Shown piece after piece: positions 34,452-47,815 of a DNA stretch of 64,000 nucleotides (positions within the stretch are counted from its first letter, which is position 1; every line of letters starts with the position of its first letter). The position numbers and the translations under genes were made by a program. The notes under the pieces are model-generated. The model did no database searches and was not told the DNA's origin. It saw nothing but the letters and a program-made list of their open reading frames with translations. The stretch is from Bimuria novae-zelandiae CBS 107.79 (Eukaryota > Ascomycota > Dothideomycetes > Pleosporales > Didymosphaeriaceae): positions 62,001 through 126,000 of the forward strand of contig ML976657.1 of assembly GCA_010015655.1 (NCBI GenBank), given 5' to 3'.

Positions 34452-36672
34452 GTATATTAAAAAAAAATAGTAGTTTAAGTATAATTACCTCCCTTACCTT
34501 AATAACAGTAAGTCTTTTTTAAAGATAAGATAATTAGTAAAGCGCTAGAGAAAGAGGTTAAAAGAGCTCTTAAGTATAAGTAAAGTAGAAAAGTTAGGTA
34601 TAAATATCTAATACCTCTTTTAACGCTACTACTAGTAACACGCCTTACATAATTAATAGCAAGAGTTAATTAGCTTAAACTATTACTAGTAGTATAAATA
34701 GGGTAGTTATAAACAAGCCTATAGGCCGTAGCCTTTATAGCAGGCACTAAAGCTAGTAGTAGCAGTAAATATAAAGGCAAGGCTCTTAATAAGGCGTAGC
34801 TTTAATAAATAATTATATTAGGTAAGAAGCTCTATTAAAGTATGCTTTTAAAGCTACTTACATGTTAAAATAAGCTTAAGGATCACCCTCTTTATAATAT
34901 ATAAAAGGAAGCCGAGCGATCCTATTTATAAAGCTATAAAGAAATAAAGTCCTAAAGTAAAGTTATTGTAGCTCTAGTAAGAGCATTAGGTTATTAGATT
35001 CTTAACTATATATAGGTATATACCTATAAGTTTAATAAATACTATTAATTATAGAAGTATAAGACGAGATTAGTAGTATAAGGTAATTAATAGTAGCACT
35101 TTAACTTATAAAAAACCTATACTATAACGCTAGTAGGACAATTATTTTATATGCTTATAGTAATAGCTGCACGATTTGACTTAGAACTAATTTAATACGA
35201 GGTCACGAACGCCTTCGTACATGAAAAGCTCGATAGGGAGATCTGCATAAGGCGCTCTATGGATTACGCATATCTCTATTACTATGGCAGAGGGAGTTCA
35301 AATCTACGCTCCGCAACATGGGCTTCACTATAGTCTCCTATAAGCCGTGTTATCTTATTAAAGATAGCCTTATTCTTTTCTTTTACGTAGATAACTTAAT
35401 CATTACCTACTATAAGGATTAAGAGCACGTAACTAAAGGAGTTATAATAAAAATAAGTACTAAGTTTTCCCTTGCTAGTAAGAAAGGTCTATAGTAGTTT
35501 CTAAAGATTAAAATTATTAGGAATTACCTAAATAGAAAGACTTAGCTTTTGTAAGCCTTATTTATCAATAAAATATTATGTCTTATTAATTATTATAAGA
35601 TTCGCTATAATACTTTAATAGTAGTAGTTAAATTACTCTTACGCGTAAGCCTTGCTAGCAAAACTAAAATTAATTAGTATTAGTAAAAAATAGGATTAAT
35701 ACTCTACGCTATAGTAACTACGCGACTAAATATTACCTTTATAAGCTTTTAATTATTATAATTCTTATCTAACCTAAGTAAAGAGAGTTAAGTAGCTACT
35801 AGTTAAGTTTTCTTTTACCTTACTAATACCTAATTTCGAGGTTTTTAGCTTAGGAGTGTAAATATTTTAAAAGTAGCAAGTAATACGTCCTTTGCTAATA
35901 ATATACTTAACTGTAAGAGCTCGCAAAAATATATTATTAAGCTATTTAGTAGCTTAATTACCCAAAAAGTAAATAAACAAGATATTGTTACTATATTAAT
36001 AACTAAAGCCGAATTACTAGTACTATTATAGGTAGCGAAGGAGGCTCTATTTACATCTTAATTATTAAAGGAGCTAAAAATTAGTCTTAGTAATTTTTTT
36101 ATTATAATTAATTATAATAATAAGCAAATAATCTAACTTGTTACTAAAGAGATTACTAAGCTGTAAATAAAGCTCTACTATATTAATATTTAGAATTACT
36201 AGATAAGATAAGAAGTCGCGTGTAAGATAATTAAGGTAGACTATTAATAATTAGAGGACATAGTTATAGATAGACTTCTAAAGGCCTTATTAGCTAATAA
36301 GTAGAGCAAGTTTCTAGATAAATTAGAACTTATAAAGATTAAGGAAATAATTACAAATAAAGAGGTTAACCTACTTAAGCTAGAGCAAAGGATAGAGGCC
36401 TTTATAACTAAGCTAAAATAAGACTATTTAATTACTAATAAATAGTCCCTAGCTTAAAGATAAGCCTAAGCTAAGGGGGTATATCTAATTATATAGCCCT
36501 TTACCCACGCAAAGGTAGCTAGCGCAATCCTATATAAAAAAACTTTACTAGTAATTAGGTTTATCTATATAATTCTAGGCGGGATAAAGGGCAACTCTTC
36601 TTACTTAATAGAAATAAATTAGCGTCTTAGCGTAAGACGTAAGAATAAAAGAGCCTTATATTCTTACATAGA
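34452..36672 (+). mobile_element. Ty1/copia element, 3' half (reverse transcriptase, RNase H, 3' end)
   Basis: The RT starts near 35,000 (VYTYKFNKYYQLQKYKTRL). It passes through a little-mutated patch at 35,165-35,340 encoding DLELIQYEVTNAFVHEKLDRE, and reaches the copia box FFYVDNLIITY near 35,385 (YVDD to YVDN). RNase H reads ITKAELLVLLQVAKEA near 36,000. After AQAKG a purine tract AAGCTAAGGGGG is followed by about 190 bp that may be a short 3' LTR ending ...ACATAGACA near 36,672. Confidence 0.8.
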
Positions 36673-37225
36673 CAAAAAAAGAAGCATCAATCATTATTCC
36701 ATCTTATTAAGAATACCCTTCAATCTGACACCACGCTAGGTAGTTCTTATAGGTAAAGGATCGCGCGCTAGAGTATCTAGAGCCTTACCCTCTGCCTCTA
36801 TAACAACCTCTACATAAGCTTATTTCTTCTACCTCTTTGCAGGAGGCTTTGAAGCCTTTCTCTTTCCTTTTTAAGATGTTTATATAGCCTTTTTAGAGTT
36901 TTCTTTCTTTATTTTCTTACGCTGACGTTTAGCCTATTTTTTAGTATTGATTCTTTCTCTCTTCTTCTTTTAATAAGCTCTTAATATACGCTTTTCTTCT
37001 ACTTTTTTTTGCTTACTTAGCTTATTAGCTACTTTTTATAACTTTTTCTCGACTTTTTAAAGTTATTTCTTTATTCTTTTTATTCCTTAATTCTTACACG
37101 GAACTAAGCCTCCCTAACTTTAGAAGGAGACTGGTATACAGCCCTCCCGTAGTACTCCTTACGTTGTTGCAGGTCTAGAGGCTTGCTTTTCTTCTAGTGT
37201 TTCTTCTTAGAAAGCAGAGTTTTGG
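36673..37225 (-). repeat. RIP-affected sequence with a Lys-rich minus-strand reading
   Basis: On the minus strand the frame gives Lys/Arg-rich segments (KRQRKKIKKENSKK) and EVVIEAEGKALDTLARDPLP. The composition suggests a transposase or Gag tail. I could not assign a family. It lies between a copia end and the LTR starting at 37,226. Confidence 0.4.
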
Positions 37226-37746
37226 TGTTACGATCACGAACCCCACAAGAATAAAGGAACCAGACAATTACGCTAAGAGGGCCATTGTTAGTAAAATGAC
37301 TAGAGCGGAGGAACACAAGGAAGCGCGTGGTAGCTTAGGTTAGTAATTACGTAATAAAGTCCTGTATAAGCGAGAAGTCCTGCATAAAGGTTAAGACTAT
37401 AGTAAGTCTTAGGGACTACCTCTAAAAAGAAAGTTTTAGCGGGACTATAATAATAATTTTAATAATAGTAAGGATTAAAATAAATAATATACAGTTTAAT
37501 AATTTTTTTGTATCTTTCGTACTCTTCATAGTTAAATTAAGATACTAGAAGTATATTTTTTATAATAGATTAGTAAATTTCCTAGGTAGTTATTTTATAG
37601 TTTGTTATAGAATTAGATTATTTGTAAACCTTAACGTTATTATTATAAGCTTTTAACTACTAAATATATCTATAAGATATATTATTACTCTTAACCTATT
37701 CTCTCTTAACCTGGATTAGGCTTAGGTAAGTAAACCCCTTATAATA
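37226..37746 (+). repeat. LTR of a second gypsy family (5' LTR position)
   Basis: Starts TGTTACGATCACGAA and ends CCCCTTATAATA (CA mutated to TA), about 521 bp. The following CTTTAACTACCTAAAG parallels the primer-binding position of the complete element at 12,233. Parts recur at 22,640-22,860 (+) and 19,197-19,505 (-). The first 100 bp are nearly unmutated. Confidence 0.72.
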
Positions 37747-38092
37747 CTTTAACTACCTAAAGGTCTAAGATAACAAAATAGCTATAATAGCTACTATAGT
37801 AAGGGTTTTAATAAAAAGCGTAGCTTCTAGACTAACTATAAATAATATAATAGTATTAGCTAACTAGGCTAATAAGATATAATAGCTTAAGGAGTAGTTA
37901 GCTAAGCTAATAGCTTATGTTTTAGCTACTATAACTATAGGAAGGATATCCTTTAAGATTCTTAAAATTTATAAAGGTAAATAAGAAGGACTTAAGGCGT
38001 TTCTTATAAATATAAAACTCTACTACTACTATAATAAGAATATTTTTAGAACTAAATAATCTAAGATCCTTATAGCTAGTACATATAACGTC
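37747..38092 (+). pseudogene. gypsy gag fragment
   Basis: A reading in the gag position gives ...LKAFLINIKLYYYYNKNIF...SKILIASTYNVF, typical of the retrotrans_gag region, with TAG codons. It stops at about 38,093, where a left-truncated pogo element begins. Confidence 0.5.
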
Positions 38093-39753
38093 TTTTAAAA
38101 ATTACTTAGTTAATAATGCGCTAGAATTACCTTTTAACGTAATTATACGCCTAACTTAATAAAGCTACTTATAATAAAAGAGTAGGTTATTATTTAGTAT
38201 ATACTTAACCTAGACGCGCGAGGATTTCTACCCTAGCTTACTACTATAAAGAATATAGCTAATTCCTTACTAGCTAAGCGCTACTAAGGCCTAGTTAGCT
38301 AGAACTAGGCTATAAACTTTATTAAGCGCTAGCTAGAGCTTAAAATAAAGTTTAATTAAAAGTATAACTATAAAAGAGCCCTCTGTAAGGATCCTAAGAT
38401 TATATAAGGCTAGTTCTAGCTTATAGTAAATACTAAAGCCAAGTATAGCATCCTAGATAAAGACACTTACAACTTTAATAAGTCTAGCTTTATAATAGGT
38501 ATAATATTAATAAGAGTAGTTATTATAGGCTTTAAGTGTTAAGGCAGGCTAAAGAGCGTATAGTAAGGTAACTAATAGTAGATAATAGCTATCTAAGGCG
38601 TTAATGCGATAGACTAGGCGATTCCACCCTTTCTTATTTTTTAAGGCAAGCACTACCTCTCTATCTAGTACTAAGAAGAGGATCTACCTCGCAACTAGGT
38701 TTTTAAAGTCTTTAAGAATAGCTAGGTAATAAATAAGCTTAGTTTATAGTAGCTAAAGCACTTTAACGCGCATATAAAGAAGTATACTATTAGTAGCTAT
38801 TAGCTACTTATTATTAATAGCTATAAGAGCTATAACTTGCTTAAATTCTAGTAATACTATAAGGATAATAAAATTATTACTCTCTATATACCTCTACATT
38901 TGTCGCACCTCTTACAGCCACTAGATATAAGGTGTTTCTCGCTATTAAAGAAGGCGTATAGGCGCTAAGCTAAGGATCTAATACGTAACTATATTATGTA
39001 TATTACTAAAATTAAGTTCCTACCTTACTTTATTACTACTTTTAAGGGTATAATTACTTAAAGTAATATTTAAGAAGGCTTTTAAAGCACTAGCCTTATT
39101 CCCCATAACTTAAAAATAATAATATTAAAGCTTAACGTCTATCTACGTACTCCTTCGCCTTATACTATACGCGATAGTACGTAGTAGTTATAAATACTAA
39201 ATAATACCCTAAAATTAGGGTTATAATTAATACTAGTAAAGGAAAGAATTTAGAGGCACCTAAATAGTTCCCTAATAAGTATAATTAAAGTAGTTAAAAA
39301 GCTTATAAAGGGCGCTAAGCCAATAGCGCATTCTTTAGTATTAATAATAAAGTATAATACTAAGCTTTAAGCCACTAATAAGGCCGCCACGTAATAGAAA
39401 TTACATAAGAAAAAGTAACTATAGTAGAAAACAGTTTTTATAGTTACTAATAGCTAATAACTAGCTACCTTAAAGGACGTTGCGGCGCGTAGTAATAAGA
39501 AAAAGGTAAAGAAAAGGGTACGCGCTAATAAGGGTAAGCCTATTTAATAATACTATAGGCGCTGTAGTAAGGCTAGGCATAACTTACGCACGTGTAAAAA
39601 AGAAGTAAAAATAAATTCTAAGTAGATTAGCCTACTATAATTTCTTATAACTGTTTGTGCGCGTTCTGTACTATTATATAGAGTGTAGATTTTAGTGGGG
39701 TCTTGGCAGAGTGAGTCGCTCACTTGTGTGAGTCGCTCGCTTGTGAAGTACGT
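38093..39753 (+). mobile_element. Pogo/Fot1-type transposon, family B, left end deleted
   Basis: The right TIR is present: CTTGTGTGAGTCGCTCGCTTG...AAGTACGT next to TA (39,754-39,755), with two subterminal units. The interior matches the family A element in the reverse order: YILNLDARGFL near 38,205, FNKSSFIIGMIL near 38,480, and a C-terminal SKARHNLRT knuckle near 39,575. The left TIR and about 240 bp are missing, and the homology starts directly after a gag fragment. Plus-strand transposase with TAG codons. Confidence 0.82.
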
Positions 39754-39755
39754 TA

Positions 39756-42700
39756 ACACTTATACTACTAAAAACTAATAAATATAAAGTCTCTAATATA
39801 GAACTTAAAGTTTTAAAGACACTAGAGGAAATAAAATAAAAGATAATACTAATGTATAAAGTCTTTTACTAACTATTAGAAGGAAAGTGCTAGGTATAAA
39901 ATAGCTAAATATATACGCCTTAGGAATACACGTAAAAATTTAAACTTAAAGGACTAAGGGCTACGATAACTTATAAATTTGCCAGAAGTACCAAGGAAAT
40001 ATACTAATACTAAAATAGTACATTAAAATTTAAGAATAATATAAGAGGGTAGCCTAGTTTTTTTATAATAAGAAAGATTACTAACTATGTTAGATAATGA
40101 AGGCGCAAGTAGTAATATTACTAAATAACCCTAATTATAAATTTATTAATAAATTTAAACTAATAATAAATTACTTTAAATATTTCCTAAACGAATAGGC
40201 ACGTTACTATAAGGAATTAGGCTAATAAAAATGCTTTAATAATAAATACTAAATACATAAGGCACATAAAGAAGCTATAGGCTAATACCTTGAAGGCATA
40301 AACTTAGGATTAATTGTAACTATAGGAAGCTAATAGATAAAGGGCATAAGCCCTAGTTACTTATAATAAATTAAATAGCTAGATTATAACAAGGATTGCC
40401 TAGCCTATCTATATTAAAAAGAACAGACAGCAGCACTAGAAACAACACTACTATATAAGGATTTAAAAATTTACGAGTGTCCAGTTGCGGGATATAGACA
40501 ACACAAAGAACTCTAAGAGGAAGAAGAGGTTTAGCGAATTAAGGATACTAAAAGCACCTATAAAGCACATTACTAAAAGTAATAAAAAATAAAAACTAGT
40601 ATTAGCAAAAAAAAAGCCACGCGAACTTAGAATAAGGAAGTAAAAGTTTTTTATAATAACTTTAAAAAGACAAATAATAAATTAGAAAATTAGGGCGCTA
40701 CTAGACAAAAGACCTTACTAGTAGAGACGTAACTATAATAGTAAAAAAAAGTAAAAGTAGGCATAAATAGCCTGCACCTAACTAAGAAAGTTATAATTAG
40801 TAATTACTAAGTAATAGCGCTAATAGACCCTAAAGCGACTAGATGTTTAATATCTCTTAAAATAGTAAAGAAATATAACCTTCTTTATAGGAATAAAGAA
40901 ACACTTATATAAGTAAAAATAGTAAATAGGACGTCATCCTAAGGATATAGCAAAGGCTAGTTACGCCTTAAAATAACGCTATTATCTATTAGTCTAAATA
41001 AATTTTAAAGCTAATATAGCTTTACGATAATAAATCTTAGAAGCTTTAAGTAATTATTAGTTGTAATTAGCTATTATAATATAACCTTGTTATTAACTAG
41101 TAGAGGAAGATAATAAATAGTTAAAAACTTATAATAAAAGTTATTAGTATATAATAATTAAAATAGTTAAGCCTAAAGGCTTAGTATACACCTCTTAGAG
41201 AGGGAGCTAGCAAGAAATTAATAATTATAAAATATTACTGTATAAGATTGCGAGAATCTACAAGAGGGGCCCTCAGGCAGTAGGAGTCATATGGATAAGA
41301 AAGAGTGAGCTCTAGAAGGAGGGGCAAGAAACTCTATCCATACCTAAGGAGTACAAAGATTTCGCAAAGCTATTTTACAAGACAGCGAAACACTCCTAAA
41401 ACACTAAAAATAAGATTATAATATCTACCTACAGGAAGGTGCGAAGCTATATCTTAAATAACTATAATTATTATTACAAGACTAATAAGAAGAATTAGTA
41501 AAATAGTTAAAAAAGAACTTAGAAAGAAAGTTTATATAATTAAGTAAAAGCCTAATAGCTTCTACTATACTATTCATACTAAAGAAAGATAGAAGACTGC
41601 GACTATACGTAGACTTTAAATAGTTAAATAATAAAATAATAAAGAACTAATACACCTTGCTACTAATAATAAAGTATATAGATTAGCTTTAGGGAGCTAA
41701 GTAGTTTATAAAATTTAATATATAGAACATGTTCTATTAAATACGTATAACTAAAAGACACGAATAGATAATAGCATTTTAAATATAATATAGACTATTT
41801 AAATTTATGGTCATGCCTATAGGACTAACAAACGCCCTAGCCATGTTTTAGGCAATAGTAAGTAAGGCATTATATAATACCTGGACGTATTCTGCACAGT
41901 GTATCTAGACAATATCCTAATATATTCGGGAGGCACGCTTAAGGGGTATATATAGCACGTACAAAAGGTGCTAGCTAAGATAAAGAAATGTAGAGTACTC
42001 CTTTACTTAAATAAGTGTAAATTCTATATAACGAAGATAGAATACCTTAGATTTATAATCTTAAAAAAAGGCGTAAAAATAGACCTAAAGAAAGTATTTA
42101 TAGTATAAAGATAATTATAATCTAAATTAGCACTTTGATAACTACTACTTAGCATATATAGATAACGTTCTTATCTTCTCTAGTAGTAGCTAAAAAGACC
42201 ACGAAAAGAAAGTACATACTATAATTTAGATATTAAAAAATTTAAGTTTTACGTTAAAAAGACTAAGTACTTTAGATTTATTATAGAAGTTAATAAGGGC
42301 GTAAGTATAGACCTAAATAAAGTCTAGGTAATTTAGAAATAGGAGCTACTAACTTTAGTAAAGGGAGTCTAGAGCTTTATAGACTTTATAAACTTTTATT
42401 AAAGATTTATATAAGACTTCCCTAGTATAGTAAACCCCCTTATAAAGCTTATTAGTAAAGGAGTAGAATTTATTTAGCGATAAAAGTAGTAGTACGTATT
42501 TAACTTCTTAAAGATAGCGTTTTATACAGACCCTATACTAGCCTACTTTAACCCTAAATAAAAATTAGTAATAGAAGTAGACGCCTTTAGCTAGTTAATT
42601 AGGGGATACTTTATTTAGTATAATAATAATAAGATTCTACGCCTAGTAGCTTACTTAGTAAAAAATAGTCTAATAGAATATAACTACGCTCTTTATAATA

Positions 42701-43451
42701 AAGAGATACTTATAGTTATTAAATACGTAAATAAAAAGGACTATATATATTAAGTAGTAAAGTACCTTATAGTCTATACTAATTATAAGAATCTTACGTA
42801 TTTCGCTACTAAACGAAGGTTAGACAAACAACACGTTTAGTAGGTAAACATACTTAGCTATATTAATATAACGTTTATATATAGACTAGGGTTAGTAAAC
42901 TCTAAGGCGAATGCCTTTTTTTTTTATAGAAAGACTAAGACTTACTAAAGGATAGTAAAAATAATAGATTAAAGTTAAAATACTTTATACTTCTTTAAAA
43001 GTACTAAAAGAAATAGCTTAAAGTCTTTTGTCCCCTAAATACCTACTACTATAAAAGAACTTAACTATATTAAAATAGATAAGGACCTAGTGCTTACTTA
43101 CCTAACACATCCTAAACTACCTATATTAATCCTTTAAAGAGGCAATAACCCTGCTAAGCGACGCAAACTAGACTTTAATACTATATAGTAAGAGGTAGAA
43201 TATAATAAAGATAGCGCGTACAGTAAGATAAAGGCCTATATTAAGAATAGGCTTAGGAAGTTTAAACCTAAGTAGAAGTTATTAGTATCTTAGAATATAG
43301 TATAGATAATTAAGGGTACCTATACTATAGGTTAAGACAATAGGTACTAGAATAAAAACTTTTATAGATAAAGCTAATAGTAGTCGCGTATAGTTTCTTA
43401 GCTTTAAGACACTTAGGATAAGAAAATACTTATAAAATCCTTACTTAAGAC
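39756..43451 (+). mobile_element. Ty3/gypsy body (gag, protease, RT, RNase H), chimeric in the RT
   Basis: Pro-like sequence lies near 40,800. A less mutated patch at 41,220-41,400 encodes the linker before RT (PKEYKDFAKLFYKTAKHS). The RT reads DRRLRLYVDF near 41,590 and FKFMVMPIGLTNALAMF near 41,805. The first RT reaches KKGVKIDLKKV near 42,070 and then a second RT starts again at YLAYIDNVLIFSSSS near 42,150. Its RNase H follows (EYNYALYNKEILIVIKY near 42,680) and then the integrase N-terminus. It is interrupted at 43,452 by a pogo element. Confidence 0.75.
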
Positions 43452-43453
43452 TA

Positions 43454-45577
43454 CCGCAGCTTGGCAGACGATGCGCGTCGTCAGACGATGCGCACCCTAC
43501 CAAAATTGCTTAGCTAGCAACATGAGGCTGCTAAGCTATACATAATTAATATTACTACAAAAGTTTCTAGAGTTAAGGTCTCTAAGGCCTGTAAATAATT
43601 ACTAGCTACTTAGATTATTAATATTTACTTAGTATTTTAATTATTTAGCTATTGCGCGACTATAAGGCGAACGTAATAAGTAAGGCCTTATTAATATCTA
43701 TAGCCTTATGCTAAAGCTATTTTTTCTTAATAGGCCTACTAAAAGGGTTTAAGGCCTTCTTATTACCCTTTTTAAATAATTTAATATAATTCTAAAGTTG
43801 CCTTTATGCCTTACAGGCCTGTTACTTAAGGCGTTACTCTATAGCCTTATTAGCCTTCTACTTTACGCGTGTATTTCTAGTAGCTACTTAAGTAATACGC
43901 CTCTCCTAAAGTAGCCTTATTTTAAGCTACTAGCTAGCCTAATAGGCCTCTACTTACTTACTTTTGTAAAGCTATAATTACTACTTTTTAGTATCTTTTT
44001 TATATTAATAATCATGTGCCCGCTGTATGCTATAGGGTAATTAGAAAATAGCTCTACTATAATACTTATTTAGCTAATTAAGAGGTAGAGGCCTACTTTA
44101 CTTTAAGCGTTTTTTCTACGTTGCTAGACCCTCCCACAGGCCTTTATTTTCATGCTCTAAAAGTTACTTTTATATGGAGATTAGGTATACTATTTAACTT
44201 AGCTTCTTAGCCTTATTAGTGCCCCCTATATTAATAGTAGCTTTTAGCAGCTAATTAATCTTTCTCTAATTTAAAGCATTAAGTACTAAGGTTAAGCTTT
44301 TTTGCAATTTTTTCTTTATTAGCTAACCTTAGCTAAATTGCTTAAGGATAGTTGTTAGATCTAAGGGGGATATACTAGTAGCTTTAAAGGCCTAGAGGAT
44401 TAATAGCTACTTTAGAGTATTAATTTAGGCCTTCTAAAATATGCTAAAAAGTCTCTTTTAGCAATAAAGACTAGCCCCTGGCTGTTTTATAGGAAGGCTA
44501 ATAGCTTATTTAAATACGTAGTTAATAGAGGCTTGAACATGCAGATATCTAGAGGCTATAACGTATAAGTTAAATAGGGTAGATAGATAGCTAATAGGAT
44601 CTTATTATAATCGCAATAGTTAATAAAATCTATAGTAATATAAGATTTATGGCCATTAAGGATTAATAGTTAATATAATTGTCTAGCTTTTAACTTTGTA
44701 AGACGATTAAACACCTATTAAAGCTATGCTAGGCCTATCTAATTATTTAACTAGCTAAATTTAGATATAGTAATAAAGATCTAATAGTGTTAAGGATTAA
44801 GGTCCTCTATCTAACTTAATTGTATATCCGTAGAGGTGGCCTGATAGATCAGAGCTGGATCAAGGGCAGATCCGTCGGCGCATATACAGGCGATGATCGA
44901 TATCTATTCACGGCTGCCATTCTGGATAGCTTGTCTTACAGCCTTGCTCTCGTACAGAGGCCTATTAAAGATCCTCTTTGAGCGAGAGGTGATACCAAGT
45001 AGGACGCCTTTCTCGTCTATATTGTAGATATTTTAAGCCTCGATCTAATATTGCTCTATCTTCTGCTGTACAAGGTCAAAGTAGAGTTTCTATTTTAGCT
45101 AGGGAATCAGGTTTGTGACGATTACTATTAATCCTAGTTATTTATCGTAATATTATGGACTCAGCGTAACACTAGATAAAGCGATTAACCCACGATAAGC
45201 TAACGTTCTTTTTAGCCACTATAGAGGCAAAGCTCTATACCATTTGTCGTATAGGAGGAGGACCACGTTTAGTAAGGCGCTTAATATATTATAGAAGCTC
45301 CTCTTCTTGCTACGGGTTAAAGTTTTAGCGGTTATAGCTCCTTATTATATATAATAAAGTTATTACTTAGTATCTTTAGGCTAAATTTAATTATACAATA
45401 CTATACTTTTTAGCTATTTAGGTATATAAATATTCTTCTCTTAGCCTTAGCGATTCGATATCGTTAATCGCAGCTTGAATCGGATCCATATTAGTGGAGT
45501 TATAACGTGTTAAAGTTAGGGTGACTTTTGGTGGGGTGCGTATCGTCTGACGACGCGCATCGTCTGCCGAGCTACGG
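43454..45577 (-). mobile_element. Pogo-type transposon, family D, 2,124 bp
   Basis: TIRs CCGCAGCTTGGCAGACGATG (left) and its counterpart at 45,543-45,577, flanked by TA. The subterminal unit GCAGACGATGCGCGTCGT is present as a degenerate direct pair. Minus-strand transposase: MDPIQAAINDIESLRLREEY near 45,485, KKYSIV (HTH_psq), KRLTKRGPPPIRQMV and RWVNRFI. A poorly mutated patch at 44,840-45,110 covers the start of the DDE domain. The C-terminal tail is Arg/Lys-rich. This is a different lineage from families A-C, with a longer coding region. Confidence 0.88.
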
Positions 45578-45579
45578 TA

Positions 45580-45946
45580 CTTCTTTTTAGGGATATCTAA
45601 CTAAGTAAGGCAGTATATTAAGAACTGTAATATTTATGAAAAAAATTAAACTATAGAGAGAAGTAAAATAGGGCCTATTAAAGCTTTTATTATTACCTAA
45701 ATAAGGATAAAAGGATATTATAATAGACTTTATTACTATCTTACCTAAGAGTAATAGCTACACAAATATTATAGTAATTATAAATCGACTTAGTAAAGAC
45801 CCTAAGTTTATTAGTCTCTTAAATCTTAATATACCTATAGTTATAATAGCGTTTTTTTAATACTAGGTAGTAGACTACTTCTTCCCCTTCTCTATTATAT
45901 TAGACCGCGGGGGACAGTTTGTAAGCAAATTTTAGACTATACTCTA
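45580..45946 (+). mobile_element. Ty3/gypsy integrase fragment between two pogo insertions
   Basis: The frame gives QYIKNCNIY (zinc-binding H2C2 region), IIIDFITILPKSNSYTNIIV (first catalytic Asp), INRLSKDPKFISL and IILDRGGQFVSKF (second Asp). The sequence is cut by a pogo element at 45,945-45,946 and continues at 47,816. Confidence 0.8.
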
Positions 45947-47813
45947 ACATGTTTTATAAGCGAGCGGCCCATACAAGCGAGCGGCCCACCCCACCAACTT
46001 TTTGCAGCACATAAACTTCTACCTACTATGGCGCCCCAATTCAGGCCCAACTAGCCTCTGCTAAGGCTGATATACACCTTGCAATCTTAGCTATTAATTA
46101 AAACTAAATTTAGTCTGTAAGAGGTGTAGCATATATATTTACTATCCCCTAAATAACACTTTAACGCTAACGCGCTAGAATTACTACGCGACGCGATTAC
46201 TAGCCTAAATTAAAAAAGCTTACTAAAATAGAAGAGGAGGTAATTATTAGGTATATACTGAACCTAGATTTGCGAGGATTTCCGCCCACGCTAAGTGCTG
46301 TGTAAGATATAGCAGATAAGCTACTTGCTAAGCAAGGCGCTAGATAGGTTAGTAAGTAGTAGTTACGTAACTTTATTAAGTAAATAAATTGTCTTACTAC
46401 ACGATTTAATTAACTGTATAATTAGCAGAGAGCTCTATATAAGGATCTAGATACTATTAGAGCTTAGTTTGAGCTTATAGCGCGCATAAAGGCTACCTAT
46501 AGTATCTATAATAAGGATACCTATAACTTTGACGAGACTAGTTTTATAATAGGCAAAATATTATCTTAGCTTATTATTATAGGCTTAGAGAGACGCGGCA
46601 GGCTAAAGGCTATTTAGCTAGGTAATTATAGGTAGACTATAGTAATCTATAGAATTAGCGCTGTTAGCTAGGCGATTCTGCCTTTTATTATCTTCGCTGG
46701 CTAGTATTACCTCTTTATCTAGTACTAGGACGATAATATACCGCGCGACTAGGCTTTCGCTATTAGTAATAATAGCTAGACTACTAATAAGCTTAGAGTA
46801 GAGTAGCTAAGGCACTTTATTAAGTATATAGTAAAGTATAGGGTAGGCGCGCGCTAGCTACTTATACTTAATAGTTATAAGAGCTATAACTTGCTTAAAT
46901 TTTAAGAGCTCTGTAAGGAGAATAATATCTATACTCTCTATATGCTACTACATTTGTCGCACCTTTTATAGCTACTTAATATTAGCTACTTTTCGCCGTT
47001 AAAGCGCGCGTATAGTTACTAGATCAAGAGCCTAATGCGCGACTATATTAACTATATTATAAAGCTAGAGTTCCTACTAGCCTTCTGCGTAGCCTATAAG
47101 TAGTTAATTATAAAGGAAAATATCTGCGCAAGCTTTAAGGCGCTAGCCTAGTCCTACACAACCTAAAGGCGGTGATATTAAAGCTTGATATTAAGCTTCG
47201 TACGCCAACGCCGCCTTTACTAAAGGTTACCCTTTAGGAAGCTAAAACACTAAGCAACGCGCGCAAGCTAAAGGCTTAATTAATATTAATTTATAATAGG
47301 ATTTAAAGGTATAAAAGCTTATTACCTACTTTTATTATTATAGCGCTTAATTAGCTTAAAAAGGGCGCTAAAGTAATAGCTTATAAAAGTACGCTTATGC
47401 GCGATCGGATCGCGAGGCTTAAAAAGGCTAATAAGGCTGCTATAACGCGTAAATAGCGTAAAAAGAAGCGGATCTAGAGGCAGGGTACCTTAATAAAGGT
47501 AAAAGTAGAGAAGATTATCGCTTAAAAGGATGCTAAGTAGCAGATAGAGGTAGAAATACGTTAAGATAAGGCGCGATTAGGTGCTAATTGGTAGGCTTTA
47601 ACACGCTGCAGCCGCTGCAAGAAGACTGGCCATAATATGCAAATATGTAAGAACGATATTATAAATACTATTTAATCTAGTATAGCAATTATATACTATT
47701 ATCTTATTGTGTTGTTAAGATAGGTTGCTGTAAAGGTATAAAAAGTTGGTGGGGTGGGCCGCTCGCTTGTATGGGCCGCTCGCTTGTATGGGCCGCTCGC
47801 TTATAAAACACGT
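45947..47813 (+). mobile_element. Pogo/Fot1-type transposon, family C variant, 1,867 bp
   Basis: Left TIR ACATGTTTTATAAGCGAGCGG with two subterminal units (GGGCCGCTCGCTTGTAT in reverse). The right TIR has three units and ends AAAACACGT; TA on both sides. Transposase (+): an ATG near 46,029 begins MAPQF..., one C short of the sister copy's MAPPIQAQL, so it is frameshifted at codon 3. YILNLDLRGFPP lies near 46,255, NFDETSFIIGKILS near 46,527, and LILNSYKSYNLLKF near 46,860. Many TAG codons. Confidence 0.92.
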
Positions 47814-47815
47814 TA

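Noticed and set aside
39553..39759. 68-residue minus-strand ORF at the end of the family B element
   Set aside because: It runs antisense to the transposase C-terminal knuckle and through the TIR; no independent support.
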